From: Pseudoalteromonas ulvae UL12
GTDB lineage: Bacteria; Pseudomonadota; Gammaproteobacteria; Enterobacterales; Alteromonadaceae
DNA length: 64,000 bases
NCBI RefSeq assembly: GCF_014925405.1
Contig: NZ_AQHJ01000035.1
Location: 434,001 to 498,000, forward strand
Reading direction: 5' to 3'
Shown here: in pieces, positions 9,734 through 18,830 of the stretch
How the letters are laid out: each line of letters opens with the position of its first letter
How positions within the stretch are numbered: the stretch's first letter is position 1
The notes under the pieces: model-generated
Seen by the model: the letters and a program-made list of their open reading frames with translations, nothing else
What the model was told of the DNA's origin: nothing
Database searches by the model: none
Translations under genes and position numbers: made by a program

Positions 9734-9760
9734 TAAAGCCGAGCATTGCTCGGCTTTATT
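9732..9760. terminator. Bidirectional terminator, 13-bp perfect stem
   Basis: AATAAAGCCGAGC, loop ATT, GCTCGGCTTTATT. A/T-rich outer stem allows function on both strands, between the convergent diguanylate cyclase and ppaC genes. Confidence 0.8.
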
Positions 9761-9797
9761 ATTGATAGGCTAAACTAACGCTCACCTATTGAGAACT

Positions 9798-10721
9798 TCA
9801 TTTTGCAAATGCATCTTGAAGTGGTGGTACGACTTGCTTTTTACGGCTTAATACGCCGTCTAACCAAGCACGACCCGCTTCTGGCGTTACACCGTAGGCA
9901 CGTTCAACAATGCTTGCGTCATCAGAGGCAATTAAGATTTGCGACCCTTCTTTCATGATGTCTGTTAACAATAAAAACACAGAGTGACGGTTGCCTTCAG
10001 CTTTTAGTTTAGCGATATCCGCTTCTAAATCAGCTTTAATGTCATCAAACACAGATAAATCAATTACTTCAAGCTGACCAATGCCAACTAAGTTGCCATT
10101 CATGTTGAAATCTTTAAAGTCACGCATGACAAGATCGCGAGCTGGCGTGCCTTCAACTGCTGATTTGACTTTAAACATTTCCATACCGAGCGCTTTGAAA
10201 TTTTCAATGCCTGCAATTTCTGCGAGGGCTTCAACACATTTAATGTCTGCAGTGGTGCACGTGGGTGATTTGAAAATAACCGTATCACTTAAAATTGCGC
10301 ACATCATAATGCCTGCAATTTCTTTTGGAATTTCAACGTTATAAAAATCATACATCATTTTAATGATGGTGTTACTACAGCCTACAGGACGGATCCAACA
10401 TTCAAGGGGGGTCGATGTTGTTAAATCCCCTAACTTATGGTGATCAACAATGCCAACAATGGTTGCTTCGCTGATGTCATCGGGTGCTTGTGTGATTTCT
10501 GAATGGTCAACGATGTACACGTCTTCGCCGGCATAGCTCATTTTTAATTCTGGTGCGTCAAAACCAAATTTATCCAGAATAAACGCAGTTTCAGGTGATA
10601 ATTCACCTAAACGAGAGGCGATAGCAGGCTCGCCGATTTGATTTTTTAGATACGCGAGCGCGATTGCACCACAAATAGAATCCGAATCTGGGATTTTATG
10701 ACCGACTACATACATTGACAT
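9798..10721 (-). CDS. ppaC: Manganese-dependent inorganic pyrophosphatase (family II)
   Basis: 307 residues from ATG 10721, chosen over 10751 because GGAGTG sits just upstream and the family starts with M-x-Y-V-x-GHK-PDSDSICGA. DHH-superfamily hydrolase converting pyrophosphate to two phosphates. The DHH motif occurs in VGIVDHHKLGD; DSDSICGAIALAY and the C-terminal SRKKQVVP(P) substrate segment (DHHA2) are present. Length equals typical PpaC (~309). Cytoplasmic, Mn2+ dependent. Single gene convergent with the diguanylate cyclase and divergent from the mutM pair. Confidence 0.95.
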   Translation of the reverse strand: MSMYVVGHKIPDSDSICGAIALAYLKNQIGEPAIASRLGELSPETAFILDKFGFDAPELKMSYAGEDVYIVDHSEITQAPDDISEATIVGIVDHHKLGDLTTSTPLECWIRPVGCSNTIIKMMYDFYNVEIPKEIAGIMMCAILSDTVIFKSPTCTTADIKCVEALAEIAGIENFKALGMEMFKVKSAVEGTPARDLVMRDFKDFNMNGNLVGIGQLEVIDLSVFDDIKADLEADIAKLKAEGNRHSVFLLLTDIMKEGSQILIASDDASIVERAYGVTPEAGRAWLDGVLSRKKQVVPPLQDAFAK

Positions 10722-10885
10722 ATTGAACACTCCAATAAAATTTTGCCGCATTTTAGCAAAATTTTTCGGATTACGCCTATAACCAATACTAAGATTTTAT
10801 GACCATTTATTTGGCTCTCGATTAAGCCTGCCATTTGGTTAGGCTTTTGGTTACACTGGTTGCGAGTAAATTGAGGAACCGTTTT

Positions 10886-11401
10886 ATGCGCTTAAGTCGA
10901 ACTGGTTGGAATAATGTCATCATATTTGCCATGTTATTGATGATTTTTTTATTTAATGGCTTACATCACAAATTAATTCAATCAGACAGCCCTGATTTAA
11001 TTCAACCGCTTTTACCAACCAATAGTTTTGTATTGACCCTCGCTTATCCCGAAATGAAAATTGAGCGTGTCGGCATAAGTTGGCGTGCTACTGATTTGGT
11101 CAACATGCCATTGCCTGCTCGTAGTCCAGAGCAACTCGATAACCTTATTCGAGTCTGGCAGCAAGCAGAGGCGCCTTTGGTCGACGATGTCAGCCATTTA
11201 CAGGCCATGTTAAAGCAACAAGGTGCGCAATCAGCCACTACCGTGTGGCTGGCGGGTCAATCGAATGCGTCGGTATTTCAGCTGATTTTTATTGATAGCC
11301 AACCTTATTTACTTGATCAACACCAGCAGCGCTGGTTTGTCCTTGAACCATCCTTAGTGAGCCAATTATTTCCATTTATGAGTCTAACGTCCGATGCCTG
11401 A
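10886..11401 (+). CDS. Single-pass membrane protein of unknown function upstream of mutM
   Basis: 171 residues from ATG 10886, preceded by GAGGAA at 8 bases; an upstream in-frame start at 10835 lacks such a site. N-terminal membrane segment (VIIFAMLLMIFLFNGLHH), then a ~140-residue domain presumably in the periplasm. No family recognised. It overlaps mutM by 8 bp, so the two are translationally coupled, although a functional link to base-excision repair is not evident. Confidence 0.75.
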   Translation: MRLSRTGWNNVIIFAMLLMIFLFNGLHHKLIQSDSPDLIQPLLPTNSFVLTLAYPEMKIERVGISWRATDLVNMPLPARSPEQLDNLIRVWQQAEAPLVDDVSHLQAMLKQQGAQSATTVWLAGQSNASVFQLIFIDSQPYLLDQHQQRWFVLEPSLVSQLFPFMSLTSDA

Positions 11402-12206
11402 ATTACCCGAAGTTGAAGTAAGCCGAATGGGCATTGCCCCCCATTTAACCGATAAAGTTGTCAATGCGGTTCGCATTTATCATCCAACACTCCGCTGGCC
11501 TATTCCCGAAGAAGTCAGCTCCATTGCGGGACATAAAATCCGAATGGTGACACGACGAGCTAAATATCTTTCTTTGGTGACAGATATTGGTTCCGTGATC
11601 CTTCATTTAGGTATGTCGGGCAATCTTCGCGTGGTTGCCAAAGAGGAGCCACTGAAAAAACATGATCACATTGAATTTGAAATCGAAACAGGGGTTGTTT
11701 TGCGGCTTAATGATCCCCGTCGATTTGGCGCATGCTTATGGCAAGAGCCCGGCCAAAACCATGCCGTGTTTGCCAAACTTGGGCCTGAGCCGCTGACAGA
11801 TGAATTTGATGCCCCTTATCTTTTTGCACACGCACAGGGTAAAAAAGTGCCCATTAAGCAATTTATTATGGATAACAAATATGTTGTGGGAGTGGGGAAC
11901 ATTTACGCTAATGAATCGTTATTTGAAGCGAAAATTCACCCGCAGGCCCCGTCAGGTACGCTGACTTTAGCGCAATTTGAATGTTTAGTGCCAATCATTA
12001 AACAAACCCTGCAAAAAGCCATTACCCAAGGAGGAACAACGTTAAAAGACTTTGCACAATCAGATGGTAAACCGGGTTATTTTGCGCAAGAGCTGAAAAT
12101 TTATGGCCGCAAAGGAAAGCCTTGTGTGGTCTGTCAGCAGTTAATCGAAGAGGTGAGGCTTGGACAGCGCAGTACCGTTTTTTGCTCTAATTGCCAGCTA
12201 TTGTAA
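11394..12206 (+). CDS. mutM: Formamidopyrimidine-DNA glycosylase (Fpg/MutM)
   Basis: 270 residues, the usual length. Starts MPELPEVE: Pro2 is the Schiff-base nucleophile and Glu3 the proton donor/acceptor. NDPRRFG forms part of the DNA-binding site, VVGVGNIYANE is the helix-two-turn-helix, and the C-terminus holds the zinc finger CVVC...CSNC. Removes 8-oxoguanine and ring-opened purines from DNA and nicks the abasic site. Overlaps the preceding membrane protein gene. Confidence 0.97.
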   Translation: MPELPEVEVSRMGIAPHLTDKVVNAVRIYHPTLRWPIPEEVSSIAGHKIRMVTRRAKYLSLVTDIGSVILHLGMSGNLRVVAKEEPLKKHDHIEFEIETGVVLRLNDPRRFGACLWQEPGQNHAVFAKLGPEPLTDEFDAPYLFAHAQGKKVPIKQFIMDNKYVVGVGNIYANESLFEAKIHPQAPSGTLTLAQFECLVPIIKQTLQKAITQGGTTLKDFAQSDGKPGYFAQELKIYGRKGKPCVVCQQLIEEVRLGQRSTVFCSNCQLL

Positions 12207-12315
12207 TAGAATGTAATACTTTTGGATGGATTTTACTTGTTTTTTGATCGAAAAATGGTCAGTATTCTTTGTTAGTTTTGAGTTAGATAACTTATTTAAA
12301 TAACAAGGAGGTTAT

Positions 12316-12657
12316 ATGAAGCAGGTGTTGTTGGTATCGGTGATGTTAGGTGTGGCGTTTTATGCGGGTTATGCCAGCCACTCTAACGCGTACAATTTTA
12401 CTAATTTACATACCAAACCAGCCACCCGCGAAGCAGTCTTAGATCATGCAGCGCAAAAATTTGATTCTTTGTGTTTTCAAAAAGCAGGCATGACTGACAG
12501 TAATTTTACCTATAAAAGTTGCACCCGCCGGGCGCGTGATTTTACCAAAATGTGCAAAGAACGGATCGCAAAAGATATGCCGCGCACTATCTCTTCCCAA
12601 GACGATTTCAAACGATACAGCTTGCGGATGATTAACTGTATTGTGCCTATTAGTTAA
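12316..12657 (+). CDS. Small exported protein, unknown
   Basis: 113 residues preceded by AAGGAGG, an excellent ribosome binding site. Hydrophobic N-terminus (LLVSVMLGVAFYAGYASHSNA) acts as signal peptide or anchor. The mature part is basic and helical with four cysteines (in DSLCFQKAG, YKSCTRRA, TKMCKER, MINCIVP) that could form two disulfides in the periplasm. No family recognised. Not clearly linked to its neighbours. Confidence 0.7.
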   Translation: MKQVLLVSVMLGVAFYAGYASHSNAYNFTNLHTKPATREAVLDHAAQKFDSLCFQKAGMTDSNFTYKSCTRRARDFTKMCKERIAKDMPRTISSQDDFKRYSLRMINCIVPIS

Positions 12658-12865
12658 AGGGGTGCACTACGTGTTCTAACTCTCTAACCCCTTACTTGTT
12701 CACAGTTAGTTTTTTTGAATAGTCCCCCTCGATTTTGTTGCGAATCAAATACTTTTATCATTTAATTTGTGAACTTATGTTAGTTTATAAATAAACGATA
12801 CTAAGCAACTTAATCGCAACTTAATCAAATGAGTTGTGTATGTTTAAATTTAGGGTGATGAACAG

Positions 12866-13255
12866 CATATTCCTATTTTTGGCCTTGATATTACGGGCCC
12901 GATTTTTAATGCTGGTAAAAATCGTGCTAATCTTTCTGCTGCTGAACAACGAGCGTACCAAGCACAGCTTCATTACGAACACACTGTGCTGTCAGCCTTG
13001 CATGAAGTGAGTAATAGTCTTGCCAGTTTTGAAAGTAGCAAAGCTATTTTCTCTGCTCAGCGAAGTCTTGTTTACAGCTCTAAAGAGTATTTACGTTTAG
13101 CACAATTACGTTATCGAAATGGAGTAGCTAGCTCACTGGATTTAATGGATGCTCAGCGATAGTTATTTTCTGCTCAAATTGCATTAGTGAAAGCGAAAAA
13201 CGAACAATTGAACTCACTGACTTATTTGTATAAAGCATTGGGCGGTGGTTTTTAA
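12866..13255 (+). pseudogene. Remnant of a TolC/OprM-type outer membrane efflux protein
   Basis: In the frame starting at 12866 the sequence reads IPIFGLDITGPIFNAGKNRA, then SALHEVSNSLASFESSK, LAQLRYRNGVASSLDLMDAQ and ALVKAKNEQLNSLTYLYKAL. This is the C-terminal third of an outer membrane factor of a tripartite pump (OEP family, compare GG-x-[ILF]D-x-GR and LDVLDAQR-LF). The N-terminal two thirds are absent, and an in-frame TAG at 13160 replaces the expected Gln after DAQR. Both defects argue that it is dead. No partner pump genes remain. An overlapping 57-codon frame from 12840 is regarded as chance. Confidence 0.85.
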
Positions 13256-13289
13256 GTTAATTGATATACAAAAATAAAGAGAACAATAA

Positions 13290-13817
13290 ATGAAAACATC
13301 TATTTGTATGATTGCATCGCTATTGTCGGCACTGCTACTGACAGGTTGTGATACTAAAAATGAGACAAACACTGAAGACGCAACGAATAAAGTAAGTGTT
13401 AGCCAACCCGTGTTGGCCAAACCGACTGGACTAGATAATAAAATAGACAAAGACAGCACCATACCTGCAGAAACGGTGACGTTACCGCCGAAGAATGTCA
13501 CAAAAGAGCAAGTAGCACAGCTTAAACAACAAGTGCTTAATTTGACTGAAGTGACTGCCGCGCAAGATGTTTCATCCTGCGCCGTGATTGCCTTGGGTCA
13601 CAAATCGTGCGGGGGACCAAAAGAATACATCGCTTATTCAAAAGAGCAAACAAATGAAACGGCACTTAAACAAGCTGTCAGTGCTTATTATCAGGCAGAT
13701 ATGCAATATCAATTAGAGAATAAAATGATGTCGACCTGTGAAGTCACACCAGAACAGTTCCCAATTTTGCTTGAAGGGCAGTGTGGTTTGACTCCAGACC
13801 CAGCAGCAACGTATTAA
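13290..13817 (+). CDS. Putative lipoprotein, unknown
   Basis: 175 residues. Signal peptide ends in the lipobox LLTGC (Cys20), so it should be lipidated; the following Asp (CDTK) would favour inner-membrane retention under the +2 rule of E. coli. A Thr/Asn/Lys-rich linker precedes a helical domain (residues ~75-170) with four cysteines in two pairs (SSCAVIALGHKSCGG; STCEVTPEQF...GQCGL), probably disulfide-bonded. No family name can be given. Confidence 0.75.
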   Translation: MKTSICMIASLLSALLLTGCDTKNETNTEDATNKVSVSQPVLAKPTGLDNKIDKDSTIPAETVTLPPKNVTKEQVAQLKQQVLNLTEVTAAQDVSSCAVIALGHKSCGGPKEYIAYSKEQTNETALKQAVSAYYQADMQYQLENKMMSTCEVTPEQFPILLEGQCGLTPDPAATY

Positions 13818-13988
13818 TTGTTTTAGATTATAAAAACAAATCAACATTTACTCGCTGTGCTTGTTTCTATTGTGGTATATTTTCTAAACGCACAAATGTG
13901 GTGTTGTTATGTGTGAGTTACTCCCTTATAACAACAACGTATGCGTGATTAATTATAAAATTAGCATCAAACCATAAAAAGGATTTTT

Positions 13989-14228
13989 ATGACACAAGCA
14001 AAAAATGTATTTAGTTGTGCCTTTGCTGGTTTGCTTGGCGGGATCGGCATTGGGTGCTCTGCATATGGCTTGTTTTTTATTATTTCTGCGTATTTAGATC
14101 AGTATGAAATAACGCCACTTGGGTATATCTTATTGTTGGCCGGGTTAATCTGCATGACATTCGCTTACTTTTCGGGTAAAAAAGCGATTAAAAATCAAAT
14201 TTCGATACGAATTCAATCGTTAGAATGA
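13989..14228 (+). CDS. Small two-helix membrane protein
   Basis: 79 residues preceded by AAAAGGA. Two hydrophobic helices (LLGGIGIGCSAYGLFFIISAYL and PLGYILLLAGLICMTFAYFSG) with a short acidic turn and a basic C-terminus. Unknown function. Ends at a strong terminator shared with the convergent DUF3299 cassette. Confidence 0.65.
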   Translation: MTQAKNVFSCAFAGLLGGIGIGCSAYGLFFIISAYLDQYEITPLGYILLLAGLICMTFAYFSGKKAIKNQISIRIQSLE

Positions 14229-14241
14229 ATGCGGTTCAATA

Positions 14242-14270
14242 AAAAAAGCTAACAGAGTGTTAGCTTTTTT
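14242..14270. terminator. Bidirectional terminator
   Basis: AAAAAAGCTAACA, loop GAG, TGTTAGCTTTTTT: perfect 13-bp stem with A-run and T-run on opposite sides, between convergent genes. Confidence 0.85.
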
Positions 14271-14307
14271 GTGCCTATTTAACCCGGTTTCAGGTTAATG
14301 CATACTC

Positions 14308-14820
14308 TTAAAGCTCAAATGGAGCCACCCCAATACCACTCATGGTATAGCCGACTTGAGCAATATCACCACTCCAACCTTTAGTTGATAAAGTGCCAGT
14401 GACTACAATGGCATCATAGAGACTGTCGATGGGTACACCATCTTTAATTATGACATGGACAATTTGATTTGGCGGCGGCGGTGGCACATGAATACAGGCA
14501 CCAAAAAATGGCACTAAGAGGAACTCAGTGATGTTTTCATCATCACCTTCTAAGGGCACTACAAAGCCTGGCAGACTAACAAGCTGATTATTGAGCGCTT
14601 GAACAACTGGTGCATCTAAATTAGGCTGAATCCAGTTTTGTTCAGCTCCTTCGTGATTGGCTTGCGCAGCAGCTTCGACTTGTACATGCCCTTTGGGGAT
14701 TAAGTCTTCCCAGTAGAGTTCTTTGGGTTTGCCCTCAGCAAACGTAACAGGACTCACCATGAGGTGAGTGATAAGCACTAGCTTGATTAATATAGAGTAA
14801 AAAGACATAGATATTCTCAT
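14308..14820 (-). CDS. DUF3299 periplasmic protein
   Basis: 170 residues from ATG 14820, which overlaps the stop of the upstream permease (ATGA), showing translational coupling. Signal peptide ends at FAEG. The body has the DUF3299 signature: DLIP(KG), VVPLE, LVPFFGACIHVPPPPPNQ and IDSLYDAIVVTGTL. Members sit beside FtsX-like ABC permeases in many marine gammaproteobacteria. Together with the two ABC genes the layout resembles the zinc-regulated zrg cassette of Vibrio; the link to zinc is an inference. The exact role is unknown. Confidence 0.85.
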   Translation of the reverse strand: MRISMSFYSILIKLVLITHLMVSPVTFAEGKPKELYWEDLIPKGHVQVEAAAQANHEGAEQNWIQPNLDAPVVQALNNQLVSLPGFVVPLEGDDENITEFLLVPFFGACIHVPPPPPNQIVHVIIKDGVPIDSLYDAIVVTGTLSTKGWSGDIAQVGYTMSGIGVAPFEL

Positions 14821-16073
14821 AATTTGATACTCATGCCATCCGCTAACGAGTATCGATAAGCTGTCACAGCAGGAATGAATCCAACACACAATCCGGCGCC
14901 AATAATACTGGCTATTAGCTTAACTTCATAGCCTGATAACGCACTTAACGAAACGCTTATTCCTGCAACGCTTTGTAAATAAGGGGCGCACAATGCAATT
15001 AAGAGATAAAAACCAAGCACTCCGCAAATCACTCCTGCACTGGTTACAAGCAAAGACTCTAGACTCAATAAGCTAAAAATATGGCTGGGCCTTGCTCCCA
15101 CTGAGCGTAAAATAGCCAGCTCTCTACGCCGTTGATTCAAAGTGCTCAGTAAGGTGGTGAGCATGCCTAATAAGCTGATAATGACCACTGCGATTGAAAT
15201 AAGCCACAGGGCTTTTTCAACAAAAGACAGCATTTGCCATAATTGCCTGAGGGTAAAGCCAGGCAAAATAGCCAACAAGGGCTCATCCTTAAACTGATTA
15301 ATATTACGTTGGGCTTGCAAAGCAAACACAGGAGAGTTTAATCCCACTAGAAAAGCACTAATTTGTTTGGGATGGCCGACTAAATCAGTAAGCTGCTCAT
15401 GCTCATGCTCATGCTCATGCTCATGCTCTGTTGAGGAAGTATCATGAATTCTATCAATCGCAATTAGCGGGATATGCACCGTTTTATCTACGGGTGTGCC
15501 TGTGGCGGCCAAAATTCCCACAATCGTGAAAGGATGCGCATCATGGTGATGGAAGCTGGTATTTCCTGCTCCATGAGACACCACAATTTGCTGGCCGAGT
15601 TCATAACCCAGCTCTTTTGCTGCAAGCGCCCCTAATACTACTTCTGTAGGATGGGCAAAAAGACGACCTTGTTCTACATGAAGTGCTTGTTTTTTGGCGT
15701 AGCGGTAGTGGGTGAAATAATCTAAGTTAGTGCCTAAAACGGCGTAACCTCGATGTGAGTCTCCTAACGAGATAGGGATGGTCCACTTAACGCCTCGTTG
15801 TTGCTTAATTTCTTGGTAGCTTTGCCAGCTGACCATATTGGTGGTGTGGCCAATGCGAAAAACAGATGCGAGCAATAACTCTGTGGCGCCACTGCGCGCG
15901 CCGACGATTAAATCTGTGCCAGAAATCGTGTTGCTAAAGCTCGCTTTGGCTTCAATACGGATGCGCTCAATACTGAGCAAAAGCATCACACTAATCGCAA
16001 TGGTGAACAAACACAATAAAGCACTGCTTTTTCGATTAGCTAGGCTAAGTCGCGCGAGTTTAAATAAAATCAT
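14817..16073 (-). CDS. FtsX/MacB-type ABC transporter permease with Glu-His repeat
   Basis: 418 residues: one N-terminal helix, a large periplasmic domain (~50-280) and three C-terminal helices, the FtsX-like/MacB arrangement. Near residue 220 the periplasmic domain contains five consecutive Glu-His pairs encoded by a hexanucleotide repeat; additional HHHDAH nearby makes this face strongly metal-binding. It overlaps the ATPase gene by 4 bp and the DUF3299 gene by 4 bp, so all three form one operon. Such permeases usually do mechanical work on periplasmic partners or lipoproteins instead of transporting a solute across the membrane. Confidence 0.88.
   Translation of the reverse strand: MILFKLARLSLANRKSSALLCLFTIAISVMLLLSIERIRIEAKASFSNTISGTDLIVGARSGATELLLASVFRIGHTTNMVSWQSYQEIKQQRGVKWTIPISLGDSHRGYAVLGTNLDYFTHYRYAKKQALHVEQGRLFAHPTEVVLGALAAKELGYELGQQIVVSHGAGNTSFHHHDAHPFTIVGILAATGTPVDKTVHIPLIAIDRIHDTSSTEHEHEHEHEHEQLTDLVGHPKQISAFLVGLNSPVFALQAQRNINQFKDEPLLAILPGFTLRQLWQMLSFVEKALWLISIAVVIISLLGMLTTLLSTLNQRRRELAILRSVGARPSHIFSLLSLESLLVTSAGVICGVLGFYLLIALCAPYLQSVAGISVSLSALSGYEVKLIASIIGAGLCVGFIPAVTAYRYSLADGMSIKL
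15395..15428. repeat. GCTCAT hexanucleotide repeat, five copies plus part
   Basis: Perfect tandem GCTCAT units from 15395 to 15424, followed by GCTC. In the permease frame they encode alternating Glu-His. Copy number change stays in frame (6 bp), so slippage would alter only the length of the putative metal-binding tract. Confidence 0.95.
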
Positions 16074-16762
16074 TGTGCGACTCCTGTATTGGCCAAGCTG
16101 GTAATATCAACACTACGGGTAAATAAAGGCGCAAGGGTTAAATCATGGCTGACAAAAACAATGCTAGTGTGGTGTTTTTTGGCCTCTTGAAACAATAATG
16201 AAATAAAACGTTCACGATTGTCGTTATCGAGCGCAGAGGTAGGTTCATCGGCGATAATGATTTCGGGTGCACCAATCAAAGCCCGTGCAGCGGCCACACG
16301 TTGTTGTTGGCCAATGCTCAGGGACATCACCGATTGGTGCCAATATTGTTGTGGTAATTCTAGCGCGGTTAATAATCGCTCGGCACTTTGCTTAATCGAA
16401 CCATCTTGTTCAATCGCATGCATCGCACGTTTTTTAGAAAACGCAGTGGCCAATATGACATTTTCAATTGGATTGAGGTAGCTAATTAAATTGAAGTTTT
16501 GAAAAATATAGCCAATATGATCAGCGCGAAAACGGTCGCGTTTTTTCGCGCTCAGTGTACTGAATGGCTGACCTAATAAAGAGACTTCGCCTTGGGTTGG
16601 TACATTGATGCCAGCCAGTAACGACAGTAGACTCGATTTACCACTGCCACTAGGGCCAAAAATAAAAATCTGTTCGCCTTGTGCGATCTCGAGCTGTGAA
16701 ATATCGACAACCGGTTTGTTTTGCTTAGGCCAATGAAATTGAAGGTGTGTAAGAGAAAGCAT
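16070..16762 (-). CDS. ABC transporter ATP-binding protein (LolD/MacB type)
   Basis: 230 residues from ATG 16762; a GTG at 16795 is in frame but without a ribosome binding site. Walker A GPSGSGKSS, Q-loop IFQNFNLI, signature LSIGQQQRVA, Walker B IIIADEPTSALD, H-loop VFVSHD. Groups with LolD/MacB/FtsE-type ATPases serving FtsX-like permeases. Pairs with the permease whose start overlaps its stop. The promoter should lie in the adjacent 500-bp gap. Confidence 0.9.
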   Translation of the reverse strand: MLSLTHLQFHWPKQNKPVVDISQLEIAQGEQIFIFGPSGSGKSSLLSLLAGINVPTQGEVSLLGQPFSTLSAKKRDRFRADHIGYIFQNFNLISYLNPIENVILATAFSKKRAMHAIEQDGSIKQSAERLLTALELPQQYWHQSVMSLSIGQQQRVAAARALIGAPEIIIADEPTSALDNDNRERFISLLFQEAKKHHTSIVFVSHDLTLAPLFTRSVDITSLANTGVAQ

Positions 16763-16795
16763 AACATCATCGTAATTTGAAGAATATTGCAACAC

Positions 16796-17300
16796 TATAA
16801 CATTTAATCAAGGTGACCAAGTCTTACACGACAAAACGCAGAAATTATCGATAGAGGCTAGCAGCTGAGTTTTGGTGGTTGATTTTTGTGCGAAAAAAAC
16901 GTGCTTTTTATTGCACTGAGTAGTGTGTGGCTTGGCCACTTTAACTTTATATGACTCAACAAAGAGCAACACACTGTTAGTCTAACCTTTCGAGATGTGT
17001 TTGTTATCGCCTTTTTCTGAGGCCAGTTACACCACAAAAGCATAGCCTTGGATAAATCGCCAACAATTGGCTGTAAAAACAATCAGCAAAGAGCAACAGC
17101 CCTAATCTCGCTGATTTAATCGGGTTAATTTTGTGGCGAACTTGCAAAATTATCAGGTGATTTTTACCGGACAACGCGTCGCAGCGATTGTGATTTTCCC
17201 CCTGCTGCACTATTATACCGCCTGAAAAAAACAGTAGAAAATCAACCCCAATTTTCTTGTTTCACCTTTTTAGTATCGTAATATATCTTTTGGAGAGCCA
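16796..17300. other. Gene-free gap between the ABC cassette and purC
   Basis: About 500 bp with the two divergent promoters. AAAGAGCAACA occurs twice (about 16954 and 17086). TATAACATTT at 16796-16805 equals one half of a Zur box. No PurR-type operator, RNA gene or credible frame was recognised. Confidence 0.5.
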
Positions 17301-18404
17301 ATGAGCACCTATAAAGTATTGGAAGTCAATGACGACTTACCTATTCGCACCCAAGGTAATGTTCACAGCGGAAAAGTTCGCAGTGTTTATTGGTTAACCT
17401 CTGCCGACAGCGAACGTTTAATCGAAGAAAAAGGCTATCAGATCCCAACAGATACCCCTTTAGCTATTATGATTATTTCTGACCGCATTTCTGCATTTGA
17501 TTGTATTTGGCAAGGTGAAAATGGCTTAAATGGTGTGCCAGGTAAAGGGATTGCGCTTAATTCTGTCGCGGCTCATTGGTTCAAGTTATTTGACCAATCA
17601 GGCCTTGCTGGTAACCATATTGTTGATATTCCACATCCGTATATTTGGATTGTGCGTAAAGCACAAACCGTAAAAGTAGAAGCCATTGCACGTCAATACA
17701 TCACAGGCAGCATGTGGCGTGATTACGCCAAAGGCGTGCGTAATTTCTGTGGCATTGATTTACCAGAAGGCTTACAAGCAAATCAAAAACTCGATGAAGT
17801 CCTGATCACTCCGTCAACTAAAGGCATTATCACCGATGTGCCAGATGTGCCGCCTGTGGATGATGTGAATATCACTCGTGACAATATCGTTAATAATCTA
17901 GCGGCATTTAATTTCAAATCGCTTGCGGATGTTGACCAATACGAAAAGCTACTGACCGAAGGCTTTAAGCTGATCAGCGCACAACTGGCTGATTTAGGGC
18001 AAATTTTTGTCGATACAAAATTTGAGTTTGGTTATGTCGATGAAATCGATGGCAGCCAAACACTGATTTATATCGATGAAGTCGGCACGCCTGATTCGTC
18101 ACGTATTTGGGATGAAGCGGCCTATAAAGATGGCAAAATCATTGAAAATTCAAAAGAAGGTTTCCGTCAATTGCTGATTAACAATGTTCCAGACAGTGAC
18201 GTGTTATTAAATAAAGACCGGATGCCAGAGCGTGAAGCCCTTGCACAAGGCTACAAATTACCGGTTGAGGTGATGATGCAAGTGTCAGATACCTATGTTG
18301 GGATCGCAAGTAAGATTATTGGCGAGCAAATCGAGATCCCACAGGATCCACGTGCAGAAATTATCGAATTACTTGATAAAGAATATGGTTTAATCGACAA
18401 GTAA
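17301..18404 (+). CDS. purC: Phosphoribosylaminoimidazole-succinocarboxamide synthase
   Basis: 367 residues, preceded by GGAG. Belongs to the long form of SAICAR synthase found in some gammaproteobacteria and in eukaryotes, not the 237-residue E. coli form. Joins CAIR and aspartate with ATP in purine synthesis. Recognisable blocks: [56 protein letters not shown] and [11 protein letters not shown] (active-site DE-TPDSSR). Cytoplasmic. Monocistronic with its own terminator. Confidence 0.96.
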   Translation: MSTYKVLEVNDDLPIRTQGNVHSGKVRSVYWLTSADSERLIEEKGYQIPTDTPLAIMIISDRISAFDCIWQGENGLNGVPGKGIALNSVAAHWFKLFDQSGLAGNHIVDIPHPYIWIVRKAQTVKVEAIARQYITGSMWRDYAKGVRNFCGIDLPEGLQANQKLDEVLITPSTKGIITDVPDVPPVDDVNITRDNIVNNLAAFNFKSLADVDQYEKLLTEGFKLISAQLADLGQIFVDTKFEFGYVDEIDGSQTLIYIDEVGTPDSSRIWDEAAYKDGKIIENSKEGFRQLLINNVPDSDVLLNKDRMPEREALAQGYKLPVEVMMQVSDTYVGIASKIIGEQIEIPQDPRAEIIELLDKEYGLIDK

Positions 18405-18432
18405 GCTTATTTACTTGCCGTGGTTTGTTTTG

Positions 18433-18456
18433 AAAGCTCCTTAGGGAGCTTTTTTA
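18433..18456 (+). terminator. purC terminator
   Basis: AAAGCTCC (18433-18440), loop TTAG, GGAGCTTT (18445-18452) followed by T-run. Confidence 0.85.
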
Positions 18457-18830
18457 GTTTATTTAATCTAAACCATCAAAGCAGAGTATACTTGTTGATA
18501 TTTTAACCGCTGCAATATCATGTAATCTGTCATAAATAATAGCGTTTTTTCCTTTTATACTTACCTTAGAACAAATTAGTGACTATTTTCCGTCCCTATT
18601 TAGTGTGTTTGAGAAAACAATATAAGCAATGCGGACAGTTTAAATTATAAAAAGTAACATTTATTTTACAATGCAGCGTGTATCCGATAAAGTGCGCATC
18701 GACGTTATCTTATAATGATTTGAAACAATAATAACAAAAAGGAATTTGATGTGTTTTCACTATTTATACTGAGCAATTCCTTTCTATTTACCTCAATTGC
18801 AAACCTGCCATTTTACAAAAACTAAAATAA
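18457..18830. other. AT-rich gap with no gene
   Basis: 374 bp upstream of the deacetylase gene. Very AT-rich; should hold its promoter. No hairpin, repeat or coding frame that I can support. Confidence 0.5.

Noticed and set aside
12840..13013. 57-codon plus-strand frame beginning MFKFRVMNSIFLF
   Set aside because: Overlaps the efflux-gene remnant in another frame and has no ribosome binding site; composition explained by AT-rich sequence.
16952..17096. AAAGAGCAACA repeated twice in the gap before purC
   Set aside because: Only 11 bases, about 130 bp apart, with no symmetry; likely chance in AT-rich DNA.
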